Shown piece after piece: positions 6,663 to 15,565 of a stretch of 22,950 bases of DNA. Made by a program: the position numbers and the translations under genes. The DNA is from Aurantibrevibacter litoralis (GTDB taxonomy: Bacteria; Bacteroidota; Bacteroidia; Flavobacteriales; Flavobacteriaceae). How positions within the stretch are numbered: position 1 is the stretch's first letter; the number at the start of each line of letters is the position of its first letter. Location of the stretch: contig NZ_JAYEEQ010000029.1 of NCBI RefSeq assembly GCF_034651555.1, positions 1 through 22,950 of the forward strand, given 5' to 3'. A model generated the notes under the pieces. That model saw only the letters and a program-made list of their open reading frames with translations. It was not told the origin of the DNA and did not search any database.

Positions 6663-7901
6663 ATGCCTGCCAAATTTTACCGTTTAGTTGCTGTTCTCTT
6701 TTTTCTTGGAGTTAGTGGAATGGCTCAGGATAAAAAGGATACGATAGCCATCGTACTTTCAGACAATGACATAAAACTTTCGGCACTCCCTTATTATAAC
6801 TACGGTAGAGGGGTGGGACTTACGGCACCGGACAGTTTGTTTCAGTTTAACATACGCTTTAGAATGCAAAATAGAGCGAGTGTTGAATTTGATGAAGGCG
6901 AAGAAACCGGCATTTCTGCCCAAATAAGAAGGTTGCGTTTGCGGTTTGATGGTTTTGTAGGCGACCCAAAGTTTGTATATGCCATACAGCTGTCCTTTGC
7001 GCCAGGGGATGTGGGCGTAATACAGGAAGGTCAAAATGTGAACATTATTAGAGATGCAGTAGTTTTCTATCGTCCTAATGCCCATTGGAATATTGGTTTT
7101 GGGCAAACTAAATTACCCGGTAACCGTCAGCGTGTAAATTCTTCCGGAGCCTTACAATTAACAGACAGAACCATCAATAATGCCAATTTTAATATCGATC
7201 GCGATTTTGGCCTTCAAACCTATTATATCCATTCTAAACCAAATAGCTTTGGCTATGAGTTAAAAACGGCCATTAGTACAGGAGAGGGTCGCAATTGGAC
7301 GAAAACATCAGACAATAAACTGGCCTATACGGGCCGATTAGAAGTATTCCCTTTTGGAAGTTTTACTAAAGGTGGTGCTTATTTTGAAGGGGATCTCATG
7401 CGTGAAACTACCCCAAAATTGATGTTGTCGGGCACCTATCATTTTAATCACGGCGCCTTGCGGACTCAAGGGCAGCAAGGCAGTGAACTCTTTGAAGCTA
7501 GAGATCTTACAGCTGTTTTTTTAGATGCTATACTAAAATATAATGGATGGTCTTTTCAAACCGCTTATATGTCGAGAAATACCCCTGATGCCATTACAAT
7601 TAACCCTTTAAATACTTCGGAAAGACGCCTCGTGTTGGCCGGTTATGGTTTTGATGGGCAATTAAGTTACCTTCTTCCAAAGGATATCGAACTTATAGGA
7701 CGCTATTCTAAAAGTTATCCCAAAAGTCAAATAAGGGAGTTTCTTCCGGAAACGGAGCAATACACCTTAGGGGTAACAAAGTATATTTGGGAGCACGCCT
7801 TTAAAATACAGGCCGAGGTTACCAATACCCGACAAGATTTTTTCCTGGGTGATGCAAAGCGCAATTGGTATGTGCGGTTTCAGGTAGAAATAGGAATTTA
7901 G
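6663..7901 (+). CDS. OprO/OprP-type (phosphate-selective) outer-membrane porin
   Basis: The reading frame is open from a GTG at 6603, but the ATG at 6663 puts a clean signal peptide at the N-terminus (MPAKFYRLVAVLFFLGVSGMAQ), so it is preferred; this gives 412 residues. The mature protein is a beta-barrel of the phosphate-selective porin O/P family: FNIRFRMQNRASVEF, QIRRLRLRFDGFVGDPKFVYAIQLSF, WNIGFGQTKLPGNRQRVNSSGALQLTDRTINNANFN, ending in WYVRFQVEIGI. Many Bacteroidota homologues carry other anions or sugars, so substrate is not certain. Here a Pit phosphate transporter follows after about 320 nt, which supports phosphate uptake across the outer membrane. A good promoter lies at 6557-6588. 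Confidence 0.82.
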   Translation: MPAKFYRLVAVLFFLGVSGMAQDKKDTIAIVLSDNDIKLSALPYYNYGRGVGLTAPDSLFQFNIRFRMQNRASVEFDEGEETGISAQIRRLRLRFDGFVGDPKFVYAIQLSFAPGDVGVIQEGQNVNIIRDAVVFYRPNAHWNIGFGQTKLPGNRQRVNSSGALQLTDRTINNANFNIDRDFGLQTYYIHSKPNSFGYELKTAISTGEGRNWTKTSDNKLAYTGRLEVFPFGSFTKGGAYFEGDLMRETTPKLMLSGTYHFNHGALRTQGQQGSELFEARDLTAVFLDAILKYNGWSFQTAYMSRNTPDAITINPLNTSERRLVLAGYGFDGQLSYLLPKDIELIGRYSKSYPKSQIREFLPETEQYTLGVTKYIWEHAFKIQAEVTNTRQDFFLGDAKRNWYVRFQVEIGI

Positions 7902-8220
7902 GGCGGTAGGTGAGTACTACCAATAGCAACTAATACGCGTTTGGTGTACCAAGAACCTTTCCCAAACTGCACTACAGAAAGGATCAATTCATAAGACATC
8001 GCAACAGCGAATGCTTCAAAACAAATTAGAACCCATAAATTGACACATTTATGCCTGAATATTCAATATTTGGGCTATCTTCCCCTGCGGAATGTTATAG
8101 GGTACACCTATAAAAGATATGCCAATACGTTTATAAATAGGACATAAATATAACCTTTAGATAACATAGAACTGTGTACAAGCATCGATATTTGCAGACT
8201 GTATTTTTTTGAACGGAATT
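7902..8220. other. Intergenic stretch between porin and phosphate transporter
   Basis: No gene seen. It holds TTGGTGTACCAA (7941-7952) and a 7-bp inverted repeat TTATAGG/CCTATAA (8095-8101 and 8107-8113), possible regulator sites. GATATTTG (8187-8194) is one base off the -7 consensus and sits 26 nt before the transporter ATG. I see no recognisable Pho box and no hairpin with T-tract. Confidence 0.4.
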
Positions 8221-10488
8221 ATGGATAATATATACTTTATGATGATTATTGCCCTAGCTATTTTGGCTGTGGGTGATCTTGTTGTAGGTGTCAGTAATGA
8301 TGCGGTAAATTTTTTAAATTCGGCCATAGGATCCAAGGCCATCCCTTTTAAAACGATCTTAATTGTGGCTAGTACCGGTATTGCCGTAGGCGCCATTTTT
8401 TCGGGAGGGATGATGGAAGTAGCTCGAAACGGTATTTTTAATCCCGGGGAATTTGTCTTTAGTGAGATCATGATCATATTTATGGCCGTGATGATCACCG
8501 ATATCCTATTACTCGATTTTTTTAATAGCTTGGGGATGCCTACATCTACCACCGTATCCATTGTTTTTGAATTGCTCGGTGCTGCAGTTGCCGTTGCTTT
8601 GATAAAAATAGGAGCCGATTCGGGCGATTTTTCACTTTTGGGGCAGTACATTAACACGTCTAAAGCTTCAGAAATTGTTTCGAGCATTTTTCTTTCTGTT
8701 TTGCTGGCGTTTAGTGTGGGTGCCGTAGTACAATATGTGTCGCGCCTATTGCTCACGTTTAATTATCAAACCAAAGCCAAATGGATAGGAGCCGTATTTG
8801 GTGCCTTAGCACTTACCTCTATTACTTTTTTTGTGTTGATTAAAGGGTTAAAGGGATCGGCCGTGCTTAGTGATACCGTGTCCGCTTTTATCAATACTCA
8901 AGGAGCACTCATCAATATAGGTAGTTTTGTGTTTTGGTTTTTGGTATGTTACATTTTGGCAGGTATAAAATACAACATCTATAAATTAGTCATTATTGCC
9001 GGTACCTTTTCACTGGCGTTGGCCTTTGCAGGGAACGATCTTGTAAATTTTATTGGCGTTCCAATTGCGGCTTGGCAATCGTATGAGGCATGGCAAGCCT
9101 CAGGAATAGATCCTGCTGTATTTAGCATGGAGGTCTTATCTTCTAAAGTACCTACACCTACCTTGTTGCTGTTTATTGCAGGAATTGTAATGGTGCTTAC
9201 GCTTTGGTTTTCTAAGAAGGCCAGGCACGTTACCCAAACCGAAATTAATCTTTCTCGGGAAGGCGAAGCCAAAGAAAAGTTTCAACCCAACTTTTTATCA
9301 CGAAGCATTGTTCGTGGTGCCGTCGGACTATCGGCCTCTATTAATAGCTTATTGCCTGCCGCTGCTGTTACGTATATGGATAGCCGTTTTAAGAAGCACG
9401 TTATTGCGTTACCTAAGGAAAAAACGTTCGAATTACCCGCTTTTGATATGGTTAGAGCGGCTGTGAATCTTATGGTAGCAGGTATTTTGATATCCATTGC
9501 GACCTCCTTTAAACTGCCGCTGTCTACCACCTACGTAACGTTTATGGTGGCTATGGGTTCTTCTTTGGCCGACCGTGCGTGGGGTGCAGAAAGTGCGGTA
9601 TATAGAGTTGCAGGTGTATTAAACGTTATCGGGGGTTGGTTTATCACAGCGCTTATAGCCTTTGTGGCCGCTTCCGTTATTGCCTATCTTATAAACCTAG
9701 GAGGCCCTGCGGCTATCGCAATTTTACTGTTTTTGGCCGTCCTTATTTTGGTAAGAAATTATATCAGTCACAATAAAAAATCTAAAGAAATTAGGGCAGA
9801 AGATAGTTTGCGTAGGGCAGAAAGCAGTTCAATTCAGGGAGTCATTGCAGAAAGTGCCAAGAACATTTCTAATGTGGTAAAACGCAGTAACAAACTGTAT
9901 CTAAATACCGTAGAGGGCTTGGCCAAACAAGACCTAAACCTTTTGCTTAAAAACAAAAAGGGCGTTGTAAAGTTGTCATCAGAAATTGATGACTTGCGCG
10001 ATCACATTTTCTATTTTATCAAAAATTTGGACGATACCAGCGTGGCAGCAAGTAACTTTTATATCAATACCTTGGGGTATCTACAAGATATGGCGCAGTC
10101 GTTAGAGTATTTAACGAAAATTAGCCATAAGCATATTCACAATAATCATAAAAAATTAAAATACAATCAAATTAAGGAGCTCAAAGAATTGGAGCAAAAA
10201 ATTGTAGTGTTGTTCGCCAAAACCAAACAAGCTTTTGATACCCATTCATTTGAGGAAATTGGTCTTATATTGGCGAACAAACAAGAGTTATTCGATTTAG
10301 TTTCTCAAAAAATTGAAAAACAGATTGCCCGAACCCGAACAGAGGAATCTAGTCCGAAAAACACCACCTTGTATTTTACGTTTTTGACCGAGACCAAAGA
10401 TTTGATTTCGGCGGTAATAAACTTGTTAGACTTGTATTATTCGGAGCATGATAGTTCTGTACAGCCTGCTAAAATTGATACAAAATAA
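8221..10488 (+). CDS. Pit-family inorganic phosphate transporter with C-terminal PhoU-like domain
   Basis: Inner-membrane phosphate permease of the PHO4/Pit family. The frame is open from a TTG at 8209, but the ATG at 8221 is the better start (755 residues). The two family signature repeats are present: GVSNDAVNF (about 23-31) and FAGNDLVNF (about 269-277), plus STT loops in MPTSTTVS and LPLSTTYVTF. About a dozen hydrophobic segments span residues 1-525. From about 540 to the end the protein turns hydrophilic and helical (VIAESAKNISNVVKRSNKLYLNTVEGL, DDLRDHIFYFIKNLDD), like PhoU, so a regulatory domain appears fused to the permease. A DUF6503 gene follows after 12 nt, and the porin precedes it. 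Together they suggest a phosphate uptake block. Confidence 0.9.
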   Translation: MDNIYFMMIIALAILAVGDLVVGVSNDAVNFLNSAIGSKAIPFKTILIVASTGIAVGAIFSGGMMEVARNGIFNPGEFVFSEIMIIFMAVMITDILLLDFFNSLGMPTSTTVSIVFELLGAAVAVALIKIGADSGDFSLLGQYINTSKASEIVSSIFLSVLLAFSVGAVVQYVSRLLLTFNYQTKAKWIGAVFGALALTSITFFVLIKGLKGSAVLSDTVSAFINTQGALINIGSFVFWFLVCYILAGIKYNIYKLVIIAGTFSLALAFAGNDLVNFIGVPIAAWQSYEAWQASGIDPAVFSMEVLSSKVPTPTLLLFIAGIVMVLTLWFSKKARHVTQTEINLSREGEAKEKFQPNFLSRSIVRGAVGLSASINSLLPAAAVTYMDSRFKKHVIALPKEKTFELPAFDMVRAAVNLMVAGILISIATSFKLPLSTTYVTFMVAMGSSLADRAWGAESAVYRVAGVLNVIGGWFITALIAFVAASVIAYLINLGGPAAIAILLFLAVLILVRNYISHNKKSKEIRAEDSLRRAESSSIQGVIAESAKNISNVVKRSNKLYLNTVEGLAKQDLNLLLKNKKGVVKLSSEIDDLRDHIFYFIKNLDDTSVAASNFYINTLGYLQDMAQSLEYLTKISHKHIHNNHKKLKYNQIKELKELEQKIVVLFAKTKQAFDTHSFEEIGLILANKQELFDLVSQKIEKQIARTRTEESSPKNTTLYFTFLTETKDLISAVINLLDLYYSEHDSSVQPAKIDTK

Positions 10489-10500
10489 GGCTGCTCCCGT

Positions 10501-11226
10501 ATGATACGTATTGCTTTTATCCTTTTTTTGATATTTTCTTTAAGAGGCACCGAGGGTATCGGTCAGGAGATTTCGGCCTCAGAATTACTCGATAAGGCCA
10601 TTGGCTATCACGACCCCTATCAGGAATGGAAGGACTTTAGAGGTACCTTATCAGTAATCTTAAAAACACCTCAGGCCGAAGATCGAATAAGTGATATTAC
10701 CTTAGATTTTCCCAAGGCCTATTTTAAACTTACTGTACAAAAAGAAGGCAATAGTGTAGCGTACACCATAGCCGAAAACGAGTGTACATTGGCATTAAAT
10801 GGAAGCACTGCCATTTCAAATGAAGATCGGGAGGCCTTTAATTTAAGTTGCGATCGTGCGCACATGATGAAGGATTACTATACCTACTTATACGGATTGC
10901 CCATGAAATTAAGAGATCCCGGCACACGGTTAGATCCCTTGGTGCAAAAAAAGAAGTTTCTAGGAAAGACTTATTTTGTATTAAAAGTTACGTATGATGC
11001 TTCAGTGGGTAGTGATACTTGGTATTTTTATATTAACCCAACTACGTATGCGCTAGAAGGGTATCAGTTTTTTAAAGACGAAGCCAAAAATGATGGGGAA
11101 TATATCGTATTGTCCGGGGAGGAACAAATTAAAGGCATGCGCATCCCCAAAAACAGAGCCTGGTACTATAATAAGGACGATGGGTATTTGGGTACCGATG
11201 TTCTAACGAAAATCACTACAGAATAA
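10501..11226 (+). CDS. DUF6503 family exported protein
   Basis: 241 residues with a signal peptide (MIRIAFILFLIFSLRGTEGIGQ, cleavage near residue 21-22). The rest is rich in beta strands: DFRGTLSVILKTP, ISDITLDFPKAYFKL, KKKFLGKTYFVLKVTYDASVGSDTWYFYINPTTYALEGYQFF. This is typical of DUF6503, whose fold resembles LolA/LolB-type lipid-binding periplasmic proteins. The biochemical role is unknown. The start is 12 nt after the phosphate transporter, so the two are probably one transcript. It converges on nadD with a 15-nt gap, in which no terminator can be made out. Confidence 0.75.
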   Translation: MIRIAFILFLIFSLRGTEGIGQEISASELLDKAIGYHDPYQEWKDFRGTLSVILKTPQAEDRISDITLDFPKAYFKLTVQKEGNSVAYTIAENECTLALNGSTAISNEDREAFNLSCDRAHMMKDYYTYLYGLPMKLRDPGTRLDPLVQKKKFLGKTYFVLKVTYDASVGSDTWYFYINPTTYALEGYQFFKDEAKNDGEYIVLSGEEQIKGMRIPKNRAWYYNKDDGYLGTDVLTKITTE

Positions 11227-11241
11227 CGCATAGGGGTTGGC

Positions 11242-11826
11242 TCATCTGTAAAAATTCATTTCATCCATATAGGTCCATACGGCGTCGGGTAACATGGGCC
11301 TAATATTTTTTCCGGACGCATGCATGGTGCGGATAAACGTGGCCGAAAGTTCCATTATTGGGGCATTTACCACATGAACCTTTGGGTGATTTTTAAATGG
11401 ATGAGCGGTTGTTGTTCCCACTCTGGGATACACAAAAATATCGTGATTTTCTAAGATGACTTCGTAATTTTTCCATCGGTGAAACCCAACTAAATTATCG
11501 GATCCCATGATTAATGCAAATTGATATTCGCTGCCGTATTTTTCGGTTAAATGCGCAAGGGTATGCACAGTATAATTGGGTTGCGGTAGGCCGAATTCGA
11601 TTTTACTGGGTTTTAATTTGGGGTAGTCCTTCGTGGCTTCATATACCATTTGGTATCGGTGATGATCATCGAGAAGCGTTGCTTTTTTTTTAAAGGGACT
11701 TTGGGGCGTAATTACAAACCACACCTCATCTAGTTCCGAAAATTCGGCCATATAGTTGGCAATTACCAAATGCCCGATATGGATGGGGTTAAAGGTACCA
11801 AAGTATAGTCCAATAGTTTTGCTCAT
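11242..11826 (-). CDS. nadD: Nicotinate-nucleotide adenylyltransferase
   Basis: Joins NaMN and ATP to form deamido-NAD in NAD biosynthesis. The nucleotidyltransferase signature GTFNPIHIGH (10-19, with H16 and H19) is at the N-terminus, and the C-terminal ATP-binding motif appears as LSATFIR, a variant of ISSTxIR. FALIMGSDNLVGFHRWKN is the family's central conserved segment. 194 residues is normal. It is third in a minus-strand run yicC-gmk-nadD, 68 nt after gmk, an order that is common in Flavobacteriia. Cytoplasmic. Confidence 0.95.
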   Translation of the reverse strand: MSKTIGLYFGTFNPIHIGHLVIANYMAEFSELDEVWFVITPQSPFKKKATLLDDHHRYQMVYEATKDYPKLKPSKIEFGLPQPNYTVHTLAHLTEKYGSEYQFALIMGSDNLVGFHRWKNYEVILENHDIFVYPRVGTTTAHPFKNHPKVHVVNAPIMELSATFIRTMHASGKNIRPMLPDAVWTYMDEMNFYR

Positions 11827-11894
11827 AATTCTTTAGTATTCCGCAATTAGCATTGTACTCCAAATGGAAGTCAATTGGACCGCAACACGCAGGA

Positions 11895-12473
11895 TTATTT
11901 TTTGAGTCCGATAAAATCGGCCACCAAATTATAGGCTTCTTTTAGGGCTACATCGAGGTCGTAATTCTTAATGATTTGATCAAATTGCGGTGCGGTTGCC
12001 ATTTCTACAGAAGCTTTAGCAATACGCATATTTATCTTTTCATCGCTTTCCGTACTTCGTTTTTTTAATCGAATCTTCAATTCATCAACGCTTGGTGGTT
12101 TCACAAAAACGGCCAAGGTTTTATCCGGAAATTTCTTTTTAATACGGAGCCCCCCAACCACATCAATATCAAAAATAACATTCTTACCTTCGGCCCATAG
12201 CCGCTGTACTTCACTTTTTAAGGTGCCATAAAAATTATCTCTGTACACCTCTTCCCATTCCAAAAAATCGTCGGCTTTAATGTGTTTTTTAAACTCCGAA
12301 ATAGTCATAAAATAGTAATGTTCGCCGTGTTTTTCCTTGCCGCGCCGCGGACGCGAGGTGGCCGAGATAGAAAAGGCCAAATTAAGCTCGGGATGCGCCA
12401 GCAAGTGTTTTACGATGGTGGTTTTGCCACTTCCTGAGGGTGCCGAAAAAATAATGAGTTTCCCGCCTTCCAT
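11895..12473 (-). CDS. gmk: Guanylate kinase
   Basis: Phosphorylates GMP to GDP with ATP. The P-loop APSGSGKTT is at residues 11-19 (K17), followed by SISATSRPRRGKEKHGEHYYFMT, the GMP-binding segment with the Arg pair and Tyr. DFLEWEEVYRDNFYGT and VIFDIDVVGGLRIKKKFP are also conserved. 192 residues, complete. The ATG overlaps the stop of yicC by one base (TAATG), indicating translational coupling. Confidence 0.96.
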   Translation of the reverse strand: MEGGKLIIFSAPSGSGKTTIVKHLLAHPELNLAFSISATSRPRRGKEKHGEHYYFMTISEFKKHIKADDFLEWEEVYRDNFYGTLKSEVQRLWAEGKNVIFDIDVVGGLRIKKKFPDKTLAVFVKPPSVDELKIRLKKRSTESDEKINMRIAKASVEMATAPQFDQIIKNYDLDVALKEAYNLVADFIGLKK

Positions 12474-13330
12474 TAGAGTACATTTAACATTTGCTCTTTA
12501 ATTTTTTCCAGCTCGTCTTTCATTTGCACGACCAATTGTTGCATAGGCGCAAAATTGGCTTTGGATCCAATAGTATTTATTTCCCTGCCAATTTCCTGAC
12601 ATATAAATCCGAGTTTGCGCCCATTAGAGTCATCAGATTGCAAGGTGGTTCTAAAATACGCTAAATGATTGGCCAAACGCAGCTTTTCTTCCGTAATATC
12701 AAATTTTTCAAGATAAAAAATAAGTTCTTGCTCAAACCTATTGGCATCTACCGTGGTTTTAAGATCGGCCACAGCTTTCTCTAGGCGTTGTCTAATGGTT
12801 AAAAGCCTTTCCGGATCCATTTGCCCCACTTGGTCTAGCAGTGCTAATAGTACCAATATGCGTTGGTTAAAATCATTTTCGAGCACTTTACCCTCTAGGG
12901 TTCTAAACTCATTTATGGCAAGCAACGCACTATGAAGTCCATCTAAAATAGCATTGTATTCTTCAGCATCTATATCTTCCCTGTCGGTTTTTAGCACATC
13001 TGGAAGGCGTAGGGCCATTTCTAATAAACGAAATTCATCTCCATCGGCAATGGCGCGCAGCTGATGCATATAGTGCTTTACTACAGCGGCATTTATTTCT
13101 GCGTTGGTTTCGTTGCCGGTAATTTCAATATATAACCCAAAATCTATTTTACCTCTATCTAGTGAATGGGCAATTATTTTTCGCAAGGCCAGCTCCTTTT
13201 CTTTATAGGCGGCTGGAATGCGGGCGTTTAAATCGAGTCCTTTGCTGTTTAATGATTTTAGCTCTATGGTAATTTTTTTTGTTGGAAGCTGCACAACATG
13301 CTTCCCAAATCCGGTCATGGATTGAATCAT
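12473..13330 (-). CDS. yicC: YicC/YloC family endoribonuclease
   Basis: 285 residues with the conserved start MIQSMTGFGK, ELKSLNSKGLDLNARIP (about 24-40), and the C-terminal block GRKLGFICQEIGREINTIGSKAN followed by the final helix MQQLVVQMKDELEKIKEQMLNVL (DUF1732). E. coli YicC and related proteins have reported endoribonuclease activity on small RNAs; the cellular role in Bacteroidota is not known. It is first in the operon with gmk and nadD. A -7-like TACCTTTG (minus strand, 13351-13358) sits 20 nt before the ATG. Confidence 0.92.
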   Translation of the reverse strand: MIQSMTGFGKHVVQLPTKKITIELKSLNSKGLDLNARIPAAYKEKELALRKIIAHSLDRGKIDFGLYIEITGNETNAEINAAVVKHYMHQLRAIADGDEFRLLEMALRLPDVLKTDREDIDAEEYNAILDGLHSALLAINEFRTLEGKVLENDFNQRILVLLALLDQVGQMDPERLLTIRQRLEKAVADLKTTVDANRFEQELIFYLEKFDITEEKLRLANHLAYFRTTLQSDDSNGRKLGFICQEIGREINTIGSKANFAPMQQLVVQMKDELEKIKEQMLNVL

Positions 13331-13852
13331 AATGGTTTTTTTACTTTAGGCAAAGGTAGTTAAAATTTAAGATTGCTTATTTCAGATTTTCTTGGTGCCA
13401 GAGTGGTTTTAAGCCTAAGAATGCAGCCGGTTATTGGTTGTGGATATGGTCAGAAATCATTGCACATGATTGCGTTTCCAATGGATACATTCATTTTGTT
13501 TACGAGCGTTCAAAAATTTCCTCCGGAGGTTTTAAGACCATTGAAACGATTCGTATTTCATTTTTTGTTTGCGTAGTCCGCAGTTTTAACTGTGGGCTGT
13601 ATCCGATTTTCAATGGCGTTGGAGGCTTAACGCATCATTCCATTTTTTAGAGTTGCAAACAACCGTGTAGACCAAATAACCAACCGTATCTGTTCTGATT
13701 ATTGCACACAAAATTGGCTTTTGCGCTGTTTGGCAAAACGTACGTGCACCGCAAGCCCATCCGTGCAGTCATTTAAGCACTATAGAAAACGGTAGAAAAG
13801 CAAGTTAAACGAAAAGGTCGACTTGTCTAAAAACCCCTAACCTACAAGAATT
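13331..13852. other. Intergenic stretch without a recognisable gene
   Basis: Apart from the yicC promoter, 13351-13852 holds only short, unconvincing reading frames. TTTTGC (13719-13724) and GCAAAA (13733-13738) can form a small hairpin next to a palindromic ACGTACGT, and CAGTT/AACTG lies near 13580. The sequence around 13690-13770 might be a decayed structured repeat; I cannot show that. No T-tract terminator for the DUF1080 gene was seen. Confidence 0.3.
13351..13358 (-). promoter_or_regulatory. -7 element of the yicC-gmk-nadD operon
   Basis: TACCTTTG on the minus strand, an exact TAnnTTTG match, 20 nt before the yicC ATG. No TTG is present at the expected -33 distance. Confidence 0.45.
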
Positions 13853-14677
13853 TTATAACTCCCGTACCCAAATATTCCGATAGCTTACCCGACTGTTATC
13901 GCCGTGATCCTGAAGTTTAAGCGGTCCTTTTCCGTGGGCCGGATTTTTTGGCCATCCTATATACGGGGTGGTTCCCTTTAATTCCACATGATCTTGCACC
14001 AAAACCCCGTTGTGAATTACGGTAACCGTACCGGATTTTATTTTCTGCCCCGCGGCATTAAATTCCGGCGAATGGTAAATGATATCGTATGTATTCCATT
14101 CTCCGGAAGGTACCGATGCCATAGCCAAAGGCGTATGCTGCTTATAAATTGACGCCACCTGACCATTGGTATAGGTTTTGTTATCGTTGTTGTCTAATAC
14201 TTGTACCTCGTAGATTCCATTGAGAAAAATACCGCTATTACCTCGGTTTTGGCCTTCTCGTTGCACCTCTGCCGGCGAACGCCATTCAATGTGCAACTGA
14301 ATGTCACCAAAGTTTTGCTTGGTCTGTATATCGCCTGTTTTGTCGGCCACAGTCATGCTTCCTTCCTTATTTAAATGCCAAGCCACTGCCGTACTGTCTT
14401 TGGAGCTTATCCAATTATCAAAACTAGTACCATCAAATAACACTATGGCATCGCTTGGTGGTGCACCATTTGCTCCCGGAACAACAGTTGGGGGCACAGG
14501 TTCATAAAACTCGGTTTCCTCGGGCGTGGTGGGTTCTACTCCGGTATATTCAGGGTGTACAATTACCGGATCCGCTATTTCTGTAGATGTAGCCACATTC
14601 ACTTCCGTCGTTTTTTCTTGACATGCGATTACAGTAAGTGCCAAAATGGGCAATAGATAGGTGTTTTTAAACTTCAT
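13853..14677 (-). CDS. DUF1080 (3-keto-disaccharide hydrolase family) lipoprotein
   Basis: 274 residues. A lipobox VIAC puts the lipidated Cys at residue 19, followed by a long Pro/Thr/Glu-rich linker to about residue 75. The rest is a DUF1080 concanavalin-like domain: AIVLFDGTSFDNWIS, GDIQLHIEWRSP, GNSGIFLNGIYEVQVLDN, PSGEWNTYDIIYH, GPLKLQDHGDNSRVSYRNIWVREL. Members cleave glycosides already oxidised at C3 (3-keto-glucosides). It is third in a minus-strand operon, 29 nt after a paralogue with the same motifs. It should sit in the periplasm or outer membrane. The specific substrate cannot be read from the sequence. Confidence 0.87.
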   Translation of the reverse strand: MKFKNTYLLPILALTVIACQEKTTEVNVATSTEIADPVIVHPEYTGVEPTTPEETEFYEPVPPTVVPGANGAPPSDAIVLFDGTSFDNWISSKDSTAVAWHLNKEGSMTVADKTGDIQTKQNFGDIQLHIEWRSPAEVQREGQNRGNSGIFLNGIYEVQVLDNNDNKTYTNGQVASIYKQHTPLAMASVPSGEWNTYDIIYHSPEFNAAGQKIKSGTVTVIHNGVLVQDHVELKGTTPYIGWPKNPAHGKGPLKLQDHGDNSRVSYRNIWVREL

Positions 14678-14706
14678 TATATTGGTATTTAGTGGTTTAT
14701 AGTGTT

Positions 14707-15462
14707 CTAAAGGGGGCGTATTTTAATATTTCGGAACGAAACTTTATCCCCGTGATCTTGCAACCCTATTTTCCCGGTAGCGTATATTCCAAAGGCTTCC
14801 CAATCTGCAAATTTAGATTTGGACACCATAGCGGCCCAAGGCGCGCCATTCACTGGAAAAGTTACCACTTCCGTTCCATTAAGAACCACGCTGCCCTGAT
14901 TACTATCGTGGTTGATGGTGATTTGCATGGTGTTCCATTCCCCCGCCGGACGAGCCACATTTTCTGAGGGTGCCACCATATCGTATAGGGCACCAGCCTG
15001 ATGCGTTGTTCCTGCTTTGGCATCGGGGTGTCTTTCATTGTCTAAGATCTGAATTTCCGGCCCCGTTTGGTAAGGTTGCCCAAATTTAGGATCCTCTTTA
15101 ACACCCCAAAATACGCCACTATTACCGCCTTCCGCAATGTTCGACTCCAAATGAAGTACAAAATTGGTGTAGTCCTTTTTGGTGACCAAATTATAACTTT
15201 CCCCATTTTTTCGCTCTTTTGGCGGATAAAGCACCAACACGTCTCCTTCAATTTTCCAATGCGCCGATACATCTTCGGTAAGGTATCCTTTCCAGTGATC
15301 TAAGGAGGTGCCGTCAAATAATATTTCCCAGGTATCGGCTTCTGATGTAGTTTTTTCGCTTTGCGCTATCTCTTCAGCAATGATAACATCCTTCTGCGTT
15401 GTTGTCTTTTCTTTGCATCCTAAGAAGGCCAAAAAAATTAAAATAAATACGGTATTCTTCAT
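14707..15462 (-). CDS. DUF1080 (3-keto-disaccharide hydrolase family) lipoprotein, paralogue
   Basis: 251 residues. The lipobox FLGC gives a lipidated Cys16, with a shorter linker than the neighbouring paralogue. The DUF1080 domain starts near residue 45: EILFDGTSLDHWKGY, NFVLHLESNIAEGGNSGVFWGVKE, GPEIQILDNERHPDA, PAGEWNTMQITIN, KIGLQDHGDKVSFRNIKIRPL. The motifs line up one for one with the downstream paralogue, but overall identity looks modest, so this is an old duplication or two different family members rather than a recent copy. The Trp in VFWGVKED replaces Leu (IFLNGI) in the other, which may mean different substrates. It lies between the isomerase (103-nt gap) and the paralogue (29-nt gap). 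Confidence 0.87.
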   Translation of the reverse strand: MKNTVFILIFLAFLGCKEKTTTQKDVIIAEEIAQSEKTTSEADTWEILFDGTSLDHWKGYLTEDVSAHWKIEGDVLVLYPPKERKNGESYNLVTKKDYTNFVLHLESNIAEGGNSGVFWGVKEDPKFGQPYQTGPEIQILDNERHPDAKAGTTHQAGALYDMVAPSENVARPAGEWNTMQITINHDSNQGSVVLNGTEVVTFPVNGAPWAAMVSKSKFADWEAFGIYATGKIGLQDHGDKVSFRNIKIRPL

Positions 15463-15565
15463 AATCTTTATAGTTGTAGTGTTTACAGAAATTGGCTTTT
15501 GGCGCCATACTCAATTACATGGCGTGTTTTAAATAAGCGGTAAACTCATTTTCATTCAATCAAAA

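Noticed and set aside
8209..8220. TTG start of the phosphate transporter
   Set aside because: The ATG 12 nt downstream leads straight into the first membrane helix and is the more usual start.
8157..8756. 199-codon minus-strand open frame overlapping the phosphate transporter start
   Set aside because: Low-complexity Ile/Thr/Ala/Lys composition is the antisense image of the transporter's membrane helices.
13373..13650. Two overlapping 67-70 codon frames after yicC
   Set aside because: No start signals, overlapping in different frames, sequence unlike any protein family I recognise.
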